From a virus: a stretch of DNA of 43,462 nucleotides. Positions 4,398 to 13,355 of this stretch are shown one piece after another. The stretch covers positions 1-43,462 of IMG/VR virus record IMGVR_UViG_3300047560_001269, one strand, 5' to 3'. Under the pieces are notes generated by a model, which made no database searches, was not told the DNA's origin, and saw only the letters and a list, made by a program, of their open reading frames with translations. Each line of letters starts with the position of its first letter. Within the stretch, counting starts at the first letter, position 1. A program made the position numbers and the translations under genes.

Positions 4398-6937
4398 TGA
4401 GTAAAGCATTCTATACAAACGTTTCTGTATCTGGCATCCACATCCAATATCGGGGTGTGGATTCTAAAGGTGCTCGAGTAAAAAGACTAATCGAGTACTC
4501 TCCTTCTTTGTATCTACCTTCAAAAAGAGAAACAAAGTTCAAATCTCTACATGGAGACTATCTCCAACAAAAGATCTTTGGTAACATTAAAGAAGCCAGA
4601 GATTACATCAAGCATTTTGATGGTGTTGCTGGTGCCAATAAGATTTATGGCAATTCTCGTTTTGAATATGCTTTTATTGCAGATCAGCATAAAGGCATGA
4701 TTGAATGGGATATGAGCAAAGTTCTTATTGGCGTTCTTGATATCGAAGTCGGGTCGGAAAATGGTTTTCCTGACCCCTACGAAGCGAACGAACCAATCAC
4801 AGCCATCACTATATCTTATCTCAACGGTCGAACCTACGTCTTTGGATGTGGTGATTATGAGAAACAAGGTGATGAGATATACTACAAGTGCAAAGATGAG
4901 TGGACTCTCTGTAAAGAGTTCCTTAAACTTTGGACTGAATACTGTCCTGATGTTCTGACTGGTTGGAATACCAAGTTCTTCGATATTCCATATATTATCA
5001 ATCGATTTCGTAAAATTCTTGGTGCACCTGATACCAAAAAACTTTCACCCTGGAATTACATTTCAGAGAGAAAGACTGTCATCAATGGCCGAGAAATGAC
5101 AGCATATGTGATAGATGGTGTTGCAAATCTAGATTATCTTGAACTCTACAAGTGGTACGCTCCAAATGGCAAGACTCAAGAATCATATCGTCTAGACAAT
5201 ATTGCTCATGTTGAACTTAAAGAACGTAAATTATCATATGAAGAATATGGTAATCTTCACAATCTTTATAAAGAGAATTATCAACTATTCATTGAATACA
5301 ACATTAAAGACGTTGACTTGATTCTTAGACTGGAAGATAAACTAAAACTTCTTGAACTTGGTTTGACTCTGGCTTATGACACCAAATCAAACTATGAAGA
5401 CATTTTTGCACAAACAAGAATGTGGGACTCTCTTTGTTATTCTTATTTGTTGGAAAGAAATATAATTGTTCCTCCAAAAGTGATCAAAGAGAAAGACTCT
5501 GCATTTGAAGGTGCTTATGTTAAAGAACCTCAAGTTGGTATGCACAATTGGGTTGCATCATTCGACTTGGACAGTCTTTACCCACATTTGATGATGCAAT
5601 ATAATATTTCACCTGAAACGATTATTGAACCTGAAGACTACACACCAGTAATGCGTAATATTCTGTCTCAAGGTGTTACAGTCGATAAGATGTTGAAGAA
5701 ACAGGTTGTTATCGAAGGACTTGAACAAGCAACAATCACACCGAATGGACAATTCTTTAGATCTGATATTCAAGGTTTTCTTCCAAAGATGTTGGAAGAG
5801 ATGTATGAAGATCGTAAAAAGTTCAAGAAGATGATGTTGGAAGCAAAGCAACAGTATGTGAATGAAAAAGATCCACAGAAAAAGTTTGAACTATCTAAGT
5901 TGGTGGCTAGATATAACAATCTGCAATTGGCTAAAAAAGTTGGTTTGAACTCTGCTTATGGCGCTCTTGGTTCACAATACTTCAGATTCTATGATCTTAG
6001 AATGGCACTTGGTGTTACATCTGCCGGGCAGCTTTCAATTCGATGGATTGAAGGTAAACTTAATGAATACATGAATAAACTTTTGGAGACAAACCGTGAT
6101 TACGTTATTGCATCAGATACGGACTCAATTTATCTCAACCTTGGTCCGCTTGTGGACAAGTTCGTACAACAAGAGAAATCAATTGAAGCAACAATCTCCA
6201 TCATGGACAAGGTCTGTGAGGATAAGATACAACCATTTATTGACAGAAGTTACGCTGAGCTTGCTACTTACGTTAACGCTTACAAACAAAAAATGCGAAT
6301 GAAACGTGAGGCACTTGCAAACAAAGGTGTTTGGACTGCCAAAAAGCGTTATATTCTGAATGTATACAATAATGAAGGCGTTCAGTATGACGAACCAGAC
6401 TTAAAAGTTATGGGTCTTGAAATGATTAAGTCTTCCACTCCTTCTGCCATCAGAGAAAGAATGAAAGATACTATCAAACTCATGATGAATGGTACTGAAT
6501 CTGATGTACAAGCATTTATTGAGAACTTTAGAAAACATTTCAAAGAATTGCCAGCAGAAGAGATTTCTTTTCCTCGCGGCGTGAATGGTCTTTCTAAATG
6601 GTCAGATCAGTCACAACTGTACAAGAAGGGTACGCCTATTCATGTCAAAGGAGCAATTCTATATAATATGTTGTTGAAACAAAAGAATCTGGATAAGAAA
6701 TATCCACTGATTCAAGAAGGTGAAAAGTTGAAGTTCACCTATCTCAAAATGCCGAATCCACTCAAAGATACGGTCATTTCATATCCGTCTAAACTGCCTA
6801 CAGAAATGGGTCTTGATGATTATATTGATTATGACACACAGTTTGATAAGGCATTTCTAGACCCAATTAAGATTATTCTTGATTGCATCGGATGGAAAAC
6901 AGAAAAAACAAGTTCGTTAGATGATTTTTTTAGTTAA
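4397..6937 (+). CDS. 43: DNA polymerase gp43 (family B, with 3'-5' exonuclease)
   Basis: The replicative polymerase, 846 residues, intact with no intein or split. Exonuclease motifs: Exo I D115/E117 in VLDIEVGS, Exo II D196 in NTKFFDIPY, Exo III Y301-D305 in YNIKDVDLI. Polymerase motif A DLDSLYPHL (D390), motif B around K513-Y521 (KKVGLNSAYG), motif C SDTDSIY (D574, D576), and a later KKRYIL block. The C-terminus SSLDDFFS resembles the sliding-clamp-binding tail of T4 gp43. It is a little shorter than T4 gp43 (898). Starts in an overlap with the Sm-like gene and precedes uvsX by eight bases, the gene order usual in T4-like marine phages. Confidence 0.97.
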   Translation: MSKAFYTNVSVSGIHIQYRGVDSKGARVKRLIEYSPSLYLPSKRETKFKSLHGDYLQQKIFGNIKEARDYIKHFDGVAGANKIYGNSRFEYAFIADQHKGMIEWDMSKVLIGVLDIEVGSENGFPDPYEANEPITAITISYLNGRTYVFGCGDYEKQGDEIYYKCKDEWTLCKEFLKLWTEYCPDVLTGWNTKFFDIPYIINRFRKILGAPDTKKLSPWNYISERKTVINGREMTAYVIDGVANLDYLELYKWYAPNGKTQESYRLDNIAHVELKERKLSYEEYGNLHNLYKENYQLFIEYNIKDVDLILRLEDKLKLLELGLTLAYDTKSNYEDIFAQTRMWDSLCYSYLLERNIIVPPKVIKEKDSAFEGAYVKEPQVGMHNWVASFDLDSLYPHLMMQYNISPETIIEPEDYTPVMRNILSQGVTVDKMLKKQVVIEGLEQATITPNGQFFRSDIQGFLPKMLEEMYEDRKKFKKMMLEAKQQYVNEKDPQKKFELSKLVARYNNLQLAKKVGLNSAYGALGSQYFRFYDLRMALGVTSAGQLSIRWIEGKLNEYMNKLLETNRDYVIASDTDSIYLNLGPLVDKFVQQEKSIEATISIMDKVCEDKIQPFIDRSYAELATYVNAYKQKMRMKREALANKGVWTAKKRYILNVYNNEGVQYDEPDLKVMGLEMIKSSTPSAIRERMKDTIKLMMNGTESDVQAFIENFRKHFKELPAEEISFPRGVNGLSKWSDQSQLYKKGTPIHVKGAILYNMLLKQKNLDKKYPLIQEGEKLKFTYLKMPNPLKDTVISYPSKLPTEMGLDDYIDYDTQFDKAFLDPIKIILDCIGWKTEKTSSLDDFFS

Positions 6938-6945
6938 GGTGAAAC

Positions 6946-7983
6946 ATGAGTATTCTAGATAAAATCAAAAAGAATTCCAGTATCAAGGATTCTGCAATTC
7001 TTTCTAAGTCCAAATTCTTTACAGAAAAGGACATGATTCCTACAGCAATTCCTATTATCAATGTGGCATTGTCTGCTAAACTTGATGGTGGCCTTACTCC
7101 AGGTCTTACAATGTGGGCAGGTCCAAGTAAACACTTTAAAACAGCATTTAGTCTGTTGATGGCTAAATCATATTTGGAGAAATATGAAGATGCGGCTCTT
7201 CTTTTTTATGATTCTGAGTTTGGTACTCCACAGTCTTATTTTGACTCTTTTAATATTGACACTGATAGAGTTCTCCACACTCCTATTACAGACATCGAAC
7301 AACTTAAATTCGATATTATGAATCAACTTCAGAACATCGAACGTGGTGACCATCTAATCATTATAGTTGATTCAATTGGAAACCTTGCATCGAAAAAAGA
7401 AGTTGAAGATGCTCTGAATGAAAAGTCTGTAGCTGATATGTCTAGAGCAAAACAGATTAAGTCTCTATTCCGCATGATTACTCCACATCTGACACTCAAA
7501 GATATTCCAATGGTGGTCGTTAATCACACCTACATGGAAATTGGTATGTTCCCCAAAGCCATCGTTGGTGGTGGTACAGGATCATATTATTCTGCTGATA
7601 ATATCTTCATCATTGGTCGTCAACAGGAAAAAGAAGGACAGGAAATCGTTGGTTATAACTTCATCATTAATGTTGAGAAGTCTAGATATGTTAAAGAGAA
7701 GTCTAAAATTCCTGTTACTGTATCTTATGATGGAGGCATCAGTCGTTGGTCTGGTTTATTGGATCTCGCTCTGGAATCTGGACATGTTGTGAAACCAAGC
7801 AACGGTTGGTATTCAAAAATGGATGAAAACGGTGAAATTGAAGATAAGAAATATAGAATCAAAGACACAGATAACAAAGATTTCTGGATGCCTATACTTA
7901 AGATGAAATCGTTTAGAGATTATATTGAAAACAAGTATAAAGTAGCTTCTATGGATATTATGCCTGAAGAACTGGAAATGTAA
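6946..7983 (+). CDS. uvsX: UvsX-like RecA recombinase
   Basis: A 345-residue RecA/UvsX ATPase. Walker A is GPSKHFKT (59-66), the UvsX-type variant rather than the bacterial GPESSGKT; Walker B is LIIIVDS (137-143); the glutamate in YDSEFGT (E91) is where RecA has its catalytic Glu. It catalyses strand exchange for recombination-dependent replication and repair, loading with gp41 helicase and primase. Slightly shorter than T4 UvsX (about 391). It has a GGTGAAAC leader and lies between the polymerase and the oxygenase gene. Confidence 0.93.
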   Translation: MSILDKIKKNSSIKDSAILSKSKFFTEKDMIPTAIPIINVALSAKLDGGLTPGLTMWAGPSKHFKTAFSLLMAKSYLEKYEDAALLFYDSEFGTPQSYFDSFNIDTDRVLHTPITDIEQLKFDIMNQLQNIERGDHLIIIVDSIGNLASKKEVEDALNEKSVADMSRAKQIKSLFRMITPHLTLKDIPMVVVNHTYMEIGMFPKAIVGGGTGSYYSADNIFIIGRQQEKEGQEIVGYNFIINVEKSRYVKEKSKIPVTVSYDGGISRWSGLLDLALESGHVVKPSNGWYSKMDENGEIEDKKYRIKDTDNKDFWMPILKMKSFRDYIENKYKVASMDIMPEELEM

Positions 7984-7985
7984 TT

Positions 7986-8597
7986 ATGTACAATATAGAA
8001 TACTTTGGATCAAAAAAAGATCCACATATACTTTGTATCAAAAACTTTTTTGATGATAATGAACTTGATGGAATCTGGCAAGAACTTAGTTTTCTAACAT
8101 ATAAACACAAGTTGTTGCCACCAGCATCAACCAATACGGCTATGTTTGAGGGAAAACCCCTCAAACAAAACAGTGGCATATTCTTAGAGTCTGTTTTTGC
8201 AGATAAGAATATTTCCAACATATTGACAATTTTAGAAAAAACATACGATTGTGGTTTCTTAGAGTACTTGATGGAGTATGATCCAATTTTTAGATATATG
8301 ATGTATTGCAAACGTAAATCTACATTGTTGTCCTATTATCAAGATGGTGATTATTATAAGAAACATTGGGATGTTTCAACTATATCAGTTTTGTTTTATT
8401 TCTTCGAAGAACCTAAGTGTTTCTCTGGCGGAGACTTGTATTTTCCAGATTTTGACAAGAACATCGAAATAGAAAACAATATGGTCGTTATTTTCCCAAG
8501 TTGTTATAGACATGAAGTTGATACCGTAATCATGGAAGGAGAGGAGTTCAACAAAAAAGGACGTTACTGTATTTCACAATTCTTATTCTCGGATTAA
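7986..8597 (+). CDS. 2OG-Fe(II) oxygenase, prolyl hydroxylase-like
   Basis: The double-stranded beta-helix core is visible: LLSYYQDGDYYKKHWD gives the first two iron ligands (H127, D129), the strand VVIFPSCYRHEV gives H176, and GRYCISQF gives the 2-oxoglutarate-binding R193. These enzymes hydroxylate proteins or nucleic acids using Fe(II), O2 and 2-oxoglutarate; several are typical of T4-like marine phages, with unknown substrates. Placed between uvsX and the helicase region. A perfect 10-pair hairpin lies within the coding sequence at 8143-8167. One of three oxygenase-like genes here. Confidence 0.85.
   Translation: MYNIEYFGSKKDPHILCIKNFFDDNELDGIWQELSFLTYKHKLLPPASTNTAMFEGKPLKQNSGIFLESVFADKNISNILTILEKTYDCGFLEYLMEYDPIFRYMMYCKRKSTLLSYYQDGDYYKKHWDVSTISVLFYFFEEPKCFSGGDLYFPDFDKNIEIENNMVVIFPSCYRHEVDTVIMEGEEFNKKGRYCISQFLFSD
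8143..8167 (+). repeat. intragenic 10-bp perfect hairpin
   Basis: tgtttgaggg (8143-8152) pairs perfectly with ccctcaaaca (8158-8167) around a five-base loop, inside the oxygenase coding sequence. No T-run follows, so it is not a standard terminator; it may affect mRNA stability or translation. Confidence 0.6.
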
Positions 8598-8600
8598 AAC

Positions 8601-8915
8601 ATGAATGAAAATGAACACTACCAATTTATTGTATCAGAGACAGATCAAGAATACATTCACATCAAACTGATATCTGGGCCATTTAAAGATACTATATTCA
8701 AATATGGAAAGATAAATGTAGAAGAAAAAAATGATGAGGGGTATTTACATTTTGATTATGATGTGTTACAATCCAATGTAATGAAACCAAAAAAATTGGA
8801 AAAGAACAAAGATTTCCAGAAATATATTGGTGACCTTTTGGTTGAAATTATTGCACGAGGATTAGAAGAATACAATGAGAGTCGAACAACTGATACTGAA
8901 GAATCTGATCTATAA
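8601..8915 (+). CDS. conserved phage hypothetical protein between uvsX and helicase
   Basis: A 104-residue acidic protein starting three bases after the oxygenase stop; its last 41 bases overlap the start of the gp41 helicase gene in another frame. The N-terminal half reads as a beta-rich domain (HYQFIVSETDQEYIHIKLISG), the C-terminal part as a helix (FQKYIGDLLVEIIARGL). T4-like marine phages commonly have a small gene in this position. Function unknown; the overlap suggests co-expression with the helicase. Confidence 0.7.
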   Translation: MNENEHYQFIVSETDQEYIHIKLISGPFKDTIFKYGKINVEEKNDEGYLHFDYDVLQSNVMKPKKLEKNKDFQKYIGDLLVEIIARGLEEYNESRTTDTEESDL

Positions 8916-10245
8916 TGAAGACTATTTTCGTAAAGTATTACCGTTTCTGAAAAGAGAATATTTTAATGGCACTGATAAGCTTATCTTTAATGAAGTCTCC
9001 GCATTTGCGACGGAATACAATTCACCTCCTTCTATTGAAGCAATCTCTATTTCCATCAAAGATAAGAGAAATATCACAAATGAGGAAGTTGAGAAGTGCG
9101 AAGATTATGTGGAGGAGTTACATAGACTTGACACTAAGAACAGTAATCAAGAATGGCTCATCAACAAGACGGAAACATTTTGTCAAGAAAAGGCTATCTA
9201 CAATGCGGTACTCAATTCAATATCGATATTGGATGGCAAAGACAAATCTCACGAACGGGGTGCGATACCTAAGATTCTTTCTGACGCCCTCGCGGTAAGT
9301 TTTGATACTTCAATTGGTCATGATTACCTAGACAATTCTGATGATAGATATGAATTCTATCACCGAAAAGAAGAGAGAATACCTTTTGATTTGGAGTATT
9401 TGAATAAAATCACAAAAGGTGGAATGCCATCAAAGTCACTTATTATTGCTCTTGCAGGAACAGGTGTCGGTAAGTCATTGTTTATGTGTCATGTGGCCGC
9501 ATCAAGTATGATACTTGGTAAAAATGTGCTATACATTACATTGGAAATGGCAGAAGAGAAGATTGCAGAACGTATTGATGCCAATCTTTTGAATGTTACT
9601 GTTGATGATCTACACAAATTATCTAAAGATGATTATGATAAAAAGGTCGAAAAAGTACGAAAGAAAACTCACGGTAAATTAATTATCAAAGAATATCCAA
9701 CCGCTTCGGCTTCAACAACACATTTCAGGACACTATTAAATGAACTTCATCTCAAACGTAATTTCAGACCTGATATTATCTTTGTTGACTATCTCAACAT
9801 CTGCACTTCTTCTCGCATTAAACCTGGTGCTAGTATTAATTCCTATACCTATGTCAAGTCCATTGCTGAGGAACTTCGTGGTCTTGCGGTTGAATATGGT
9901 GTACCGGTTGTGTCTGCTACACAAACTACAAGAGCAGGATTCAACAGTTCAGATCCTGGATTGGAAGACACTTCAGAGTCTTTTGGGTTACCAGCGACCG
10001 CAGATTTGATGTTTGCTTTGATCTCCTCCGAAGAACTGGAAGAACTTGGACAGATCATGGTAAAGCAATTGAAGAACCGATACTCTGATCCAACATACCT
10101 CAAAAGATTCACTCTAGGTATCGACCGGGCCAAGATGAAATTATATGATGTTGAAAATTCCGCACAAGAAGACATTGCTGATGCGGGTTATAAAAAGATG
10201 AATGAGAATAAACCCAAGAATAAATTTGCAGACTTCAAAGTATAA
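8875..10245 (+). CDS. 41: replicative DNA helicase gp41 (DnaB family)
   Basis: A 456-residue DnaB/gp41 helicase. An N-terminal helical domain (1-150) is followed by the RecA-like motor: Walker A GTGVGKS (195-201), ITLEMAEEKIAERIDAN (the H1a region), Walker B IIFVDYLN (301-308), and a GVPVVSATQTTR sensor strand with the arginine-rich C-terminal part. It unwinds DNA 5'-3' as a hexamer together with primase gp61 (here at 26859). The start at 8875 lies inside the preceding gene; the next gene begins at the final base of its stop codon. Confidence 0.95.
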   Translation: MRVEQLILKNLIYNEDYFRKVLPFLKREYFNGTDKLIFNEVSAFATEYNSPPSIEAISISIKDKRNITNEEVEKCEDYVEELHRLDTKNSNQEWLINKTETFCQEKAIYNAVLNSISILDGKDKSHERGAIPKILSDALAVSFDTSIGHDYLDNSDDRYEFYHRKEERIPFDLEYLNKITKGGMPSKSLIIALAGTGVGKSLFMCHVAASSMILGKNVLYITLEMAEEKIAERIDANLLNVTVDDLHKLSKDDYDKKVEKVRKKTHGKLIIKEYPTASASTTHFRTLLNELHLKRNFRPDIIFVDYLNICTSSRIKPGASINSYTYVKSIAEELRGLAVEYGVPVVSATQTTRAGFNSSDPGLEDTSESFGLPATADLMFALISSEELEELGQIMVKQLKNRYSDPTYLKRFTLGIDRAKMKLYDVENSAQEDIADAGYKKMNENKPKNKFADFKV

Positions 10246-10454
10246 TGGAAACAAGAAAACGAACACTGGTTAGAATGTTGACGTATCGATTAACTGCATG
10301 GTTATTCACAATATTTTGTACCTATCTATTTACTGGTGACGTAACTAAAAGTACCGGCTTTGCAACTGCATTACATGTACTTTTAAGTATTGACTATTAC
10401 ATTCATGAAAGAATCTGGTTGAGAATAAAGTGGGGATTGTCTGATGCTGACTAA
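10245..10454 (+). CDS. DUF2061 small membrane protein
   Basis: The 69-residue protein fits the DUF2061 pattern: RTLVRMLTYRLTAWL, a first hydrophobic segment, a TGD turn, a second hydrophobic stretch and the signature YYIHERIWLRIKWG at the end. Members are two-helix inner-membrane proteins of unknown function found in bacteria and many marine phages. It overlaps the helicase stop by one base (TAATG) and the next gene by 11 bases, so it is co-translated with replication genes. Confidence 0.8.
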   Translation: METRKRTLVRMLTYRLTAWLFTIFCTYLFTGDVTKSTGFATALHVLLSIDYYIHERIWLRIKWGLSDAD

Positions 10455-11547
10455 AGAAGATGCCATCTATATTTCAAGTGTATTCGAAGATTACTTCGGA
10501 CACCTTGAACGCATCGATGATTATATGAGAGAACAGAAATTGGCCTCATTGGCCGATTTACCTTCAAACCCACTGTTTCCACCTGAAGATGATTTATTCT
10601 CAGATTTTTCCATGCATCCATGGGATATGGACTTTTCTGTTGTGGATATTCCAAATAGTCAATGGGATACTATGCTGAATATCACTTCATCTCACATCAA
10701 TGGACCTTCACCTGGTCGTAATCTTAAACTGGCTGTTATAGAAAATACCACCAAGAAGTTTGTCGGTTTTATTAGACTTGGATCACCAATTATCAATTGC
10801 AAACCTCGCAATGAGATGCTCGGACAGGTTTTTACTCAAGACATTAATAATGCAAAAAGGTTCAATAATTCTACTATGATGGGTTTCGTTATTGTTCCTG
10901 CACAACCTTTTGGTTATAATTATCTTGGTGGTAAACTTCTGGCTGCAATCTGTACTTCACACGAAGTTAGAGAAATCTGCAACAAGAAGTATAATATGAA
11001 TATGTGTTTATTTGAAACCACCAGTCTCTATGGCAGTTCCAAAACAGTATCACAGTATGATGGTATGAAACCTTATATTCGGTTTAAAGGAGTAACAGAA
11101 TCAGATTTTCTACCAATGATGCACGGTAAACCTTATGAAGACTTAAAGAACTTTGTGGAAGGTAAGATTGGTGTATTTGTGGAGGAGAATGCTTCTAGTA
11201 GAAAACTTAAGATTTCACAAAGGATCATTGCTTTGACCAAACAGGCTCTAAAAGGTTCAACAGAATATGATAAATTTTTAAAAATAATTTCCGATGCAAA
11301 GTCTTTAACTGAACAGAAGAGATACTACACTTCAAATTATGGATTCAAAAATTATATTGATTATGTGAATAATAAAACCGACAATCTAATTCCAGATGAA
11401 AACTATGAAAAACACCATCTTGAGAATATCGTTAATTGGTGGAAGAAAAAGGCATCCAACCGTTACGACACACTATCCAACGAAAATCGTTTGAGAAGTG
11501 AAGTTGAGGTTTGGACATCAGGAAAACACATCGACATCATTAGATAA
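10444..11547 (+). CDS. DUF4338/DruA-like conserved phage protein
   Basis: A 367-residue protein. The centre (about residues 93-220) has the order of blocks seen in DUF4338, the domain of Druantia DruA: a KFVGFIRLGSP strand, RNEMLGQ, NNAKRFNNSTMMGFVIVP, YLGGKLLAAI and a FETTSLYGSS block. The C-terminal third is helical and basic. The N-terminal 90 residues are acidic and aromatic. DUF4338 proteins are uncharacterised biochemically; in phages this family sits with replication or late genes. The link to DruA is based on motif order read by eye and is tentative. It overlaps the DUF2061 gene by 11 bases. Confidence 0.5.
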   Translation: MLTKEDAIYISSVFEDYFGHLERIDDYMREQKLASLADLPSNPLFPPEDDLFSDFSMHPWDMDFSVVDIPNSQWDTMLNITSSHINGPSPGRNLKLAVIENTTKKFVGFIRLGSPIINCKPRNEMLGQVFTQDINNAKRFNNSTMMGFVIVPAQPFGYNYLGGKLLAAICTSHEVREICNKKYNMNMCLFETTSLYGSSKTVSQYDGMKPYIRFKGVTESDFLPMMHGKPYEDLKNFVEGKIGVFVEENASSRKLKISQRIIALTKQALKGSTEYDKFLKIISDAKSLTEQKRYYTSNYGFKNYIDYVNNKTDNLIPDENYEKHHLENIVNWWKKKASNRYDTLSNENRLRSEVEVWTSGKHIDIIR

Positions 11548-11550
11548 ATA
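11543..11550 (+). promoter_or_regulatory. possible T4-like late promoter box GATAAATA
   Basis: GATAAATA fits the NATAAATA late motif reported for T4-like cyanophages and lies 21 bases before the ATG at 11572. In such phages the box is read by a gp55-like sigma factor. It overlaps the stop region of the preceding gene. Confidence 0.45.
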
Positions 11551-11571
11551 TTATCATTTGAGTCACTATCA

Positions 11572-12627
11572 ATGGCCTACGATTTTATACCGACTTCTAC
11601 ACAAGAAATCGAAAAACAGATAAAAGATAAAAATATCTCGGAGGAGATACAGCTGGCTTTTGTCAATTTAACCTCTAAGTACCCACATATACCGGATCCT
11701 TTGGCTATAGATAAAACTAAACCAAAACAACCGAAAATAACAAGAAGATTACAAACTCAAGTTGATGTGAAAACTATGCAAAAAAAATTAAAACTTATTA
11801 AATTGTCTTTTGGTGATGGATCCAGAGGTGGACGAGGCGTAGCAAATAAAGGAAATGCATTTGAGGGTATTTTGGCTGGTGATATTGAGCGTTGGAAGAG
11901 GGGAGAAAATCTACAAGATGAAACCAATTTACCCATAATTGAATTGTTGGAGAAACAATATCACATCAGCAAATACAAGAAGTTGGAAACAAAAATGCTG
12001 GGTGAAAAGAACACCAAGAGACCAATTTCTTATGGTTCCAAAATCATTGTAGGTAAAGGACCTGTAGATATCGGAAAAGATGTTACCGATGTTGACTTGG
12101 AAGGTGACGGAAAACTTTTAGCGCATCTAAGTTTAAAACATGGAGGAACTGTAACATTCTTTAATGCTGGCGTACTCAAGGTATTAAAGACTTCAGAAAT
12201 TAAAGATGGTTTGGTGCAAGAAGGAGACGGTAAAAGATTATTAAAACTACTTGGTGTTGAAAATGTGAGAATGTGTCAAATCTTTAATGGAAATTTTGGT
12301 GTGTCTGGCAAAGTTAATGTGACCAATGAAATTAATCGTTCTGATCTAGAATATTTTATTGAATCTGGGATTGGATATGGTTTTCAAATGGTACACAAGA
12401 TCGCAAGAAATAAAGTGAAATGTTTCTTTGTGGATCAAAATTATATGAAAAGTGCCGCAAAGATTGAAAGTGTTAATGTGTATTATGGTGGTAAAGGCGG
12501 CCGAGGTAAAAGAATTGATGTTGAAGTTGTGACACCTAAGTACACATTGAAGATGAACTTAAGAGATTCTACTGGAAACAATAATGGTTATCCAACCCGA
12601 CTGATGTGTGACTATTCTTATAATTAA
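11572..12627 (+). CDS. hypothetical protein, possible PD-(D/E)XK-like fold
   Basis: A 351-residue protein with a basic, disordered-looking first third. Then come GNAFEGILAGDIERW, an acidic strand VDIGKDVTDVDLEGDG, and LAHLSLKHGGTVTFFNAG. The spacing of a Glu helix, an Asp strand and an SLK strand recalls PD-(D/E)XK nucleases, but I cannot confirm it. The remainder is a beta-rich domain with a glycine-rich loop (YYGGKGGRGKR). Family members occur in marine T4-like phages without known function. It may be a virion or DNA-processing protein; a late-type box lies just upstream. No strong Shine-Dalgarno sequence was seen. Confidence 0.45.
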   Translation: MAYDFIPTSTQEIEKQIKDKNISEEIQLAFVNLTSKYPHIPDPLAIDKTKPKQPKITRRLQTQVDVKTMQKKLKLIKLSFGDGSRGGRGVANKGNAFEGILAGDIERWKRGENLQDETNLPIIELLEKQYHISKYKKLETKMLGEKNTKRPISYGSKIIVGKGPVDIGKDVTDVDLEGDGKLLAHLSLKHGGTVTFFNAGVLKVLKTSEIKDGLVQEGDGKRLLKLLGVENVRMCQIFNGNFGVSGKVNVTNEINRSDLEYFIESGIGYGFQMVHKIARNKVKCFFVDQNYMKSAAKIESVNVYYGGKGGRGKRIDVEVVTPKYTLKMNLRDSTGNNNGYPTRLMCDYSYN

Positions 12628-12641
12628 AATTTGGAGTTATT

Positions 12642-13355
12642 ATGACGGCAACGGTGATTATTCCCACAACGGGAGCATATGATGTTAAACAAGCAATAGA
12701 AAGTGTTTTAGAACAGACATACGAAACTCAAATTTATGTTGTAATCGATGGACTTAGATTTGAGGATAAAGTTGATGATATTTTAAATAAAGTTCGAGGA
12801 GACTTTACAAACGTACATTTCTGTACTCTTCCAATCAATGTGGGTGCCAATGGATTCTATGGTCATAGAGTCTATGCGGCATTCACTCATCTAATCAACA
12901 CTGATTATGTGTTATATCTTGATCAGGATTGCTGGATGAGGCCGAATCATGTTGAATCTTTAATCGATACTATTGAATCCAATAATCTGGATTGGGCATA
13001 TTCTCTTAGAAGTATCTGGTCTCAAGATGGTGCATTTATTTGTCTTGATAATTGTGAATCTCTTGGCCCAGAATGGCCAATCATGGGTTATCCCCATGTA
13101 GATACAAACTGTTATTGTATCAAAACTTCCGTTGCAACTAAGGTTGCGTCAGCATGGCATGGTGGTTGGGGACAGGATAGAGTTTTCTTAAACGTCCTCT
13201 CCACACACTTTAAATCGTATAAATGTTCCAGTCTATATACTTTAAACTACAGAATGGGTGGTGACACTAATGCAGTGAACGCCAACTTCTTTGTTGAAAA
13301 TAATATGAAGGTTGAAAAACATTATAATGGAGAACTACCGTGGCGAAAAACTTAA
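12642..13355 (+). CDS. family 2-like glycosyltransferase (GT-A fold)
   Basis: A 237-residue GT2-type enzyme: the N-terminal TATVIIPTTGAYDVKQAIESV is the nucleotide-sugar-binding start of the fold, and VLYLDQDCW supplies the DxD metal motif (D94, D96). A GAN/HRVYAAF helix lies between them. It would transfer a sugar from a nucleotide donor to an unknown acceptor. First gene of a seven-gene block whose members overlap by 4-16 bases or abut; it has a TTGGAGTT ribosome-binding site and overlaps the next gene by 16 bases. Confidence 0.88.
   Translation: MTATVIIPTTGAYDVKQAIESVLEQTYETQIYVVIDGLRFEDKVDDILNKVRGDFTNVHFCTLPINVGANGFYGHRVYAAFTHLINTDYVLYLDQDCWMRPNHVESLIDTIESNNLDWAYSLRSIWSQDGAFICLDNCESLGPEWPIMGYPHVDTNCYCIKTSVATKVASAWHGGWGQDRVFLNVLSTHFKSYKCSSLYTLNYRMGGDTNAVNANFFVENNMKVEKHYNGELPWRKT

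Noticed and set aside
4397-6937. split polymerase, intein or intron
   Set aside because: All motifs are present in one uninterrupted frame; the same holds for nrdA and nrdB.
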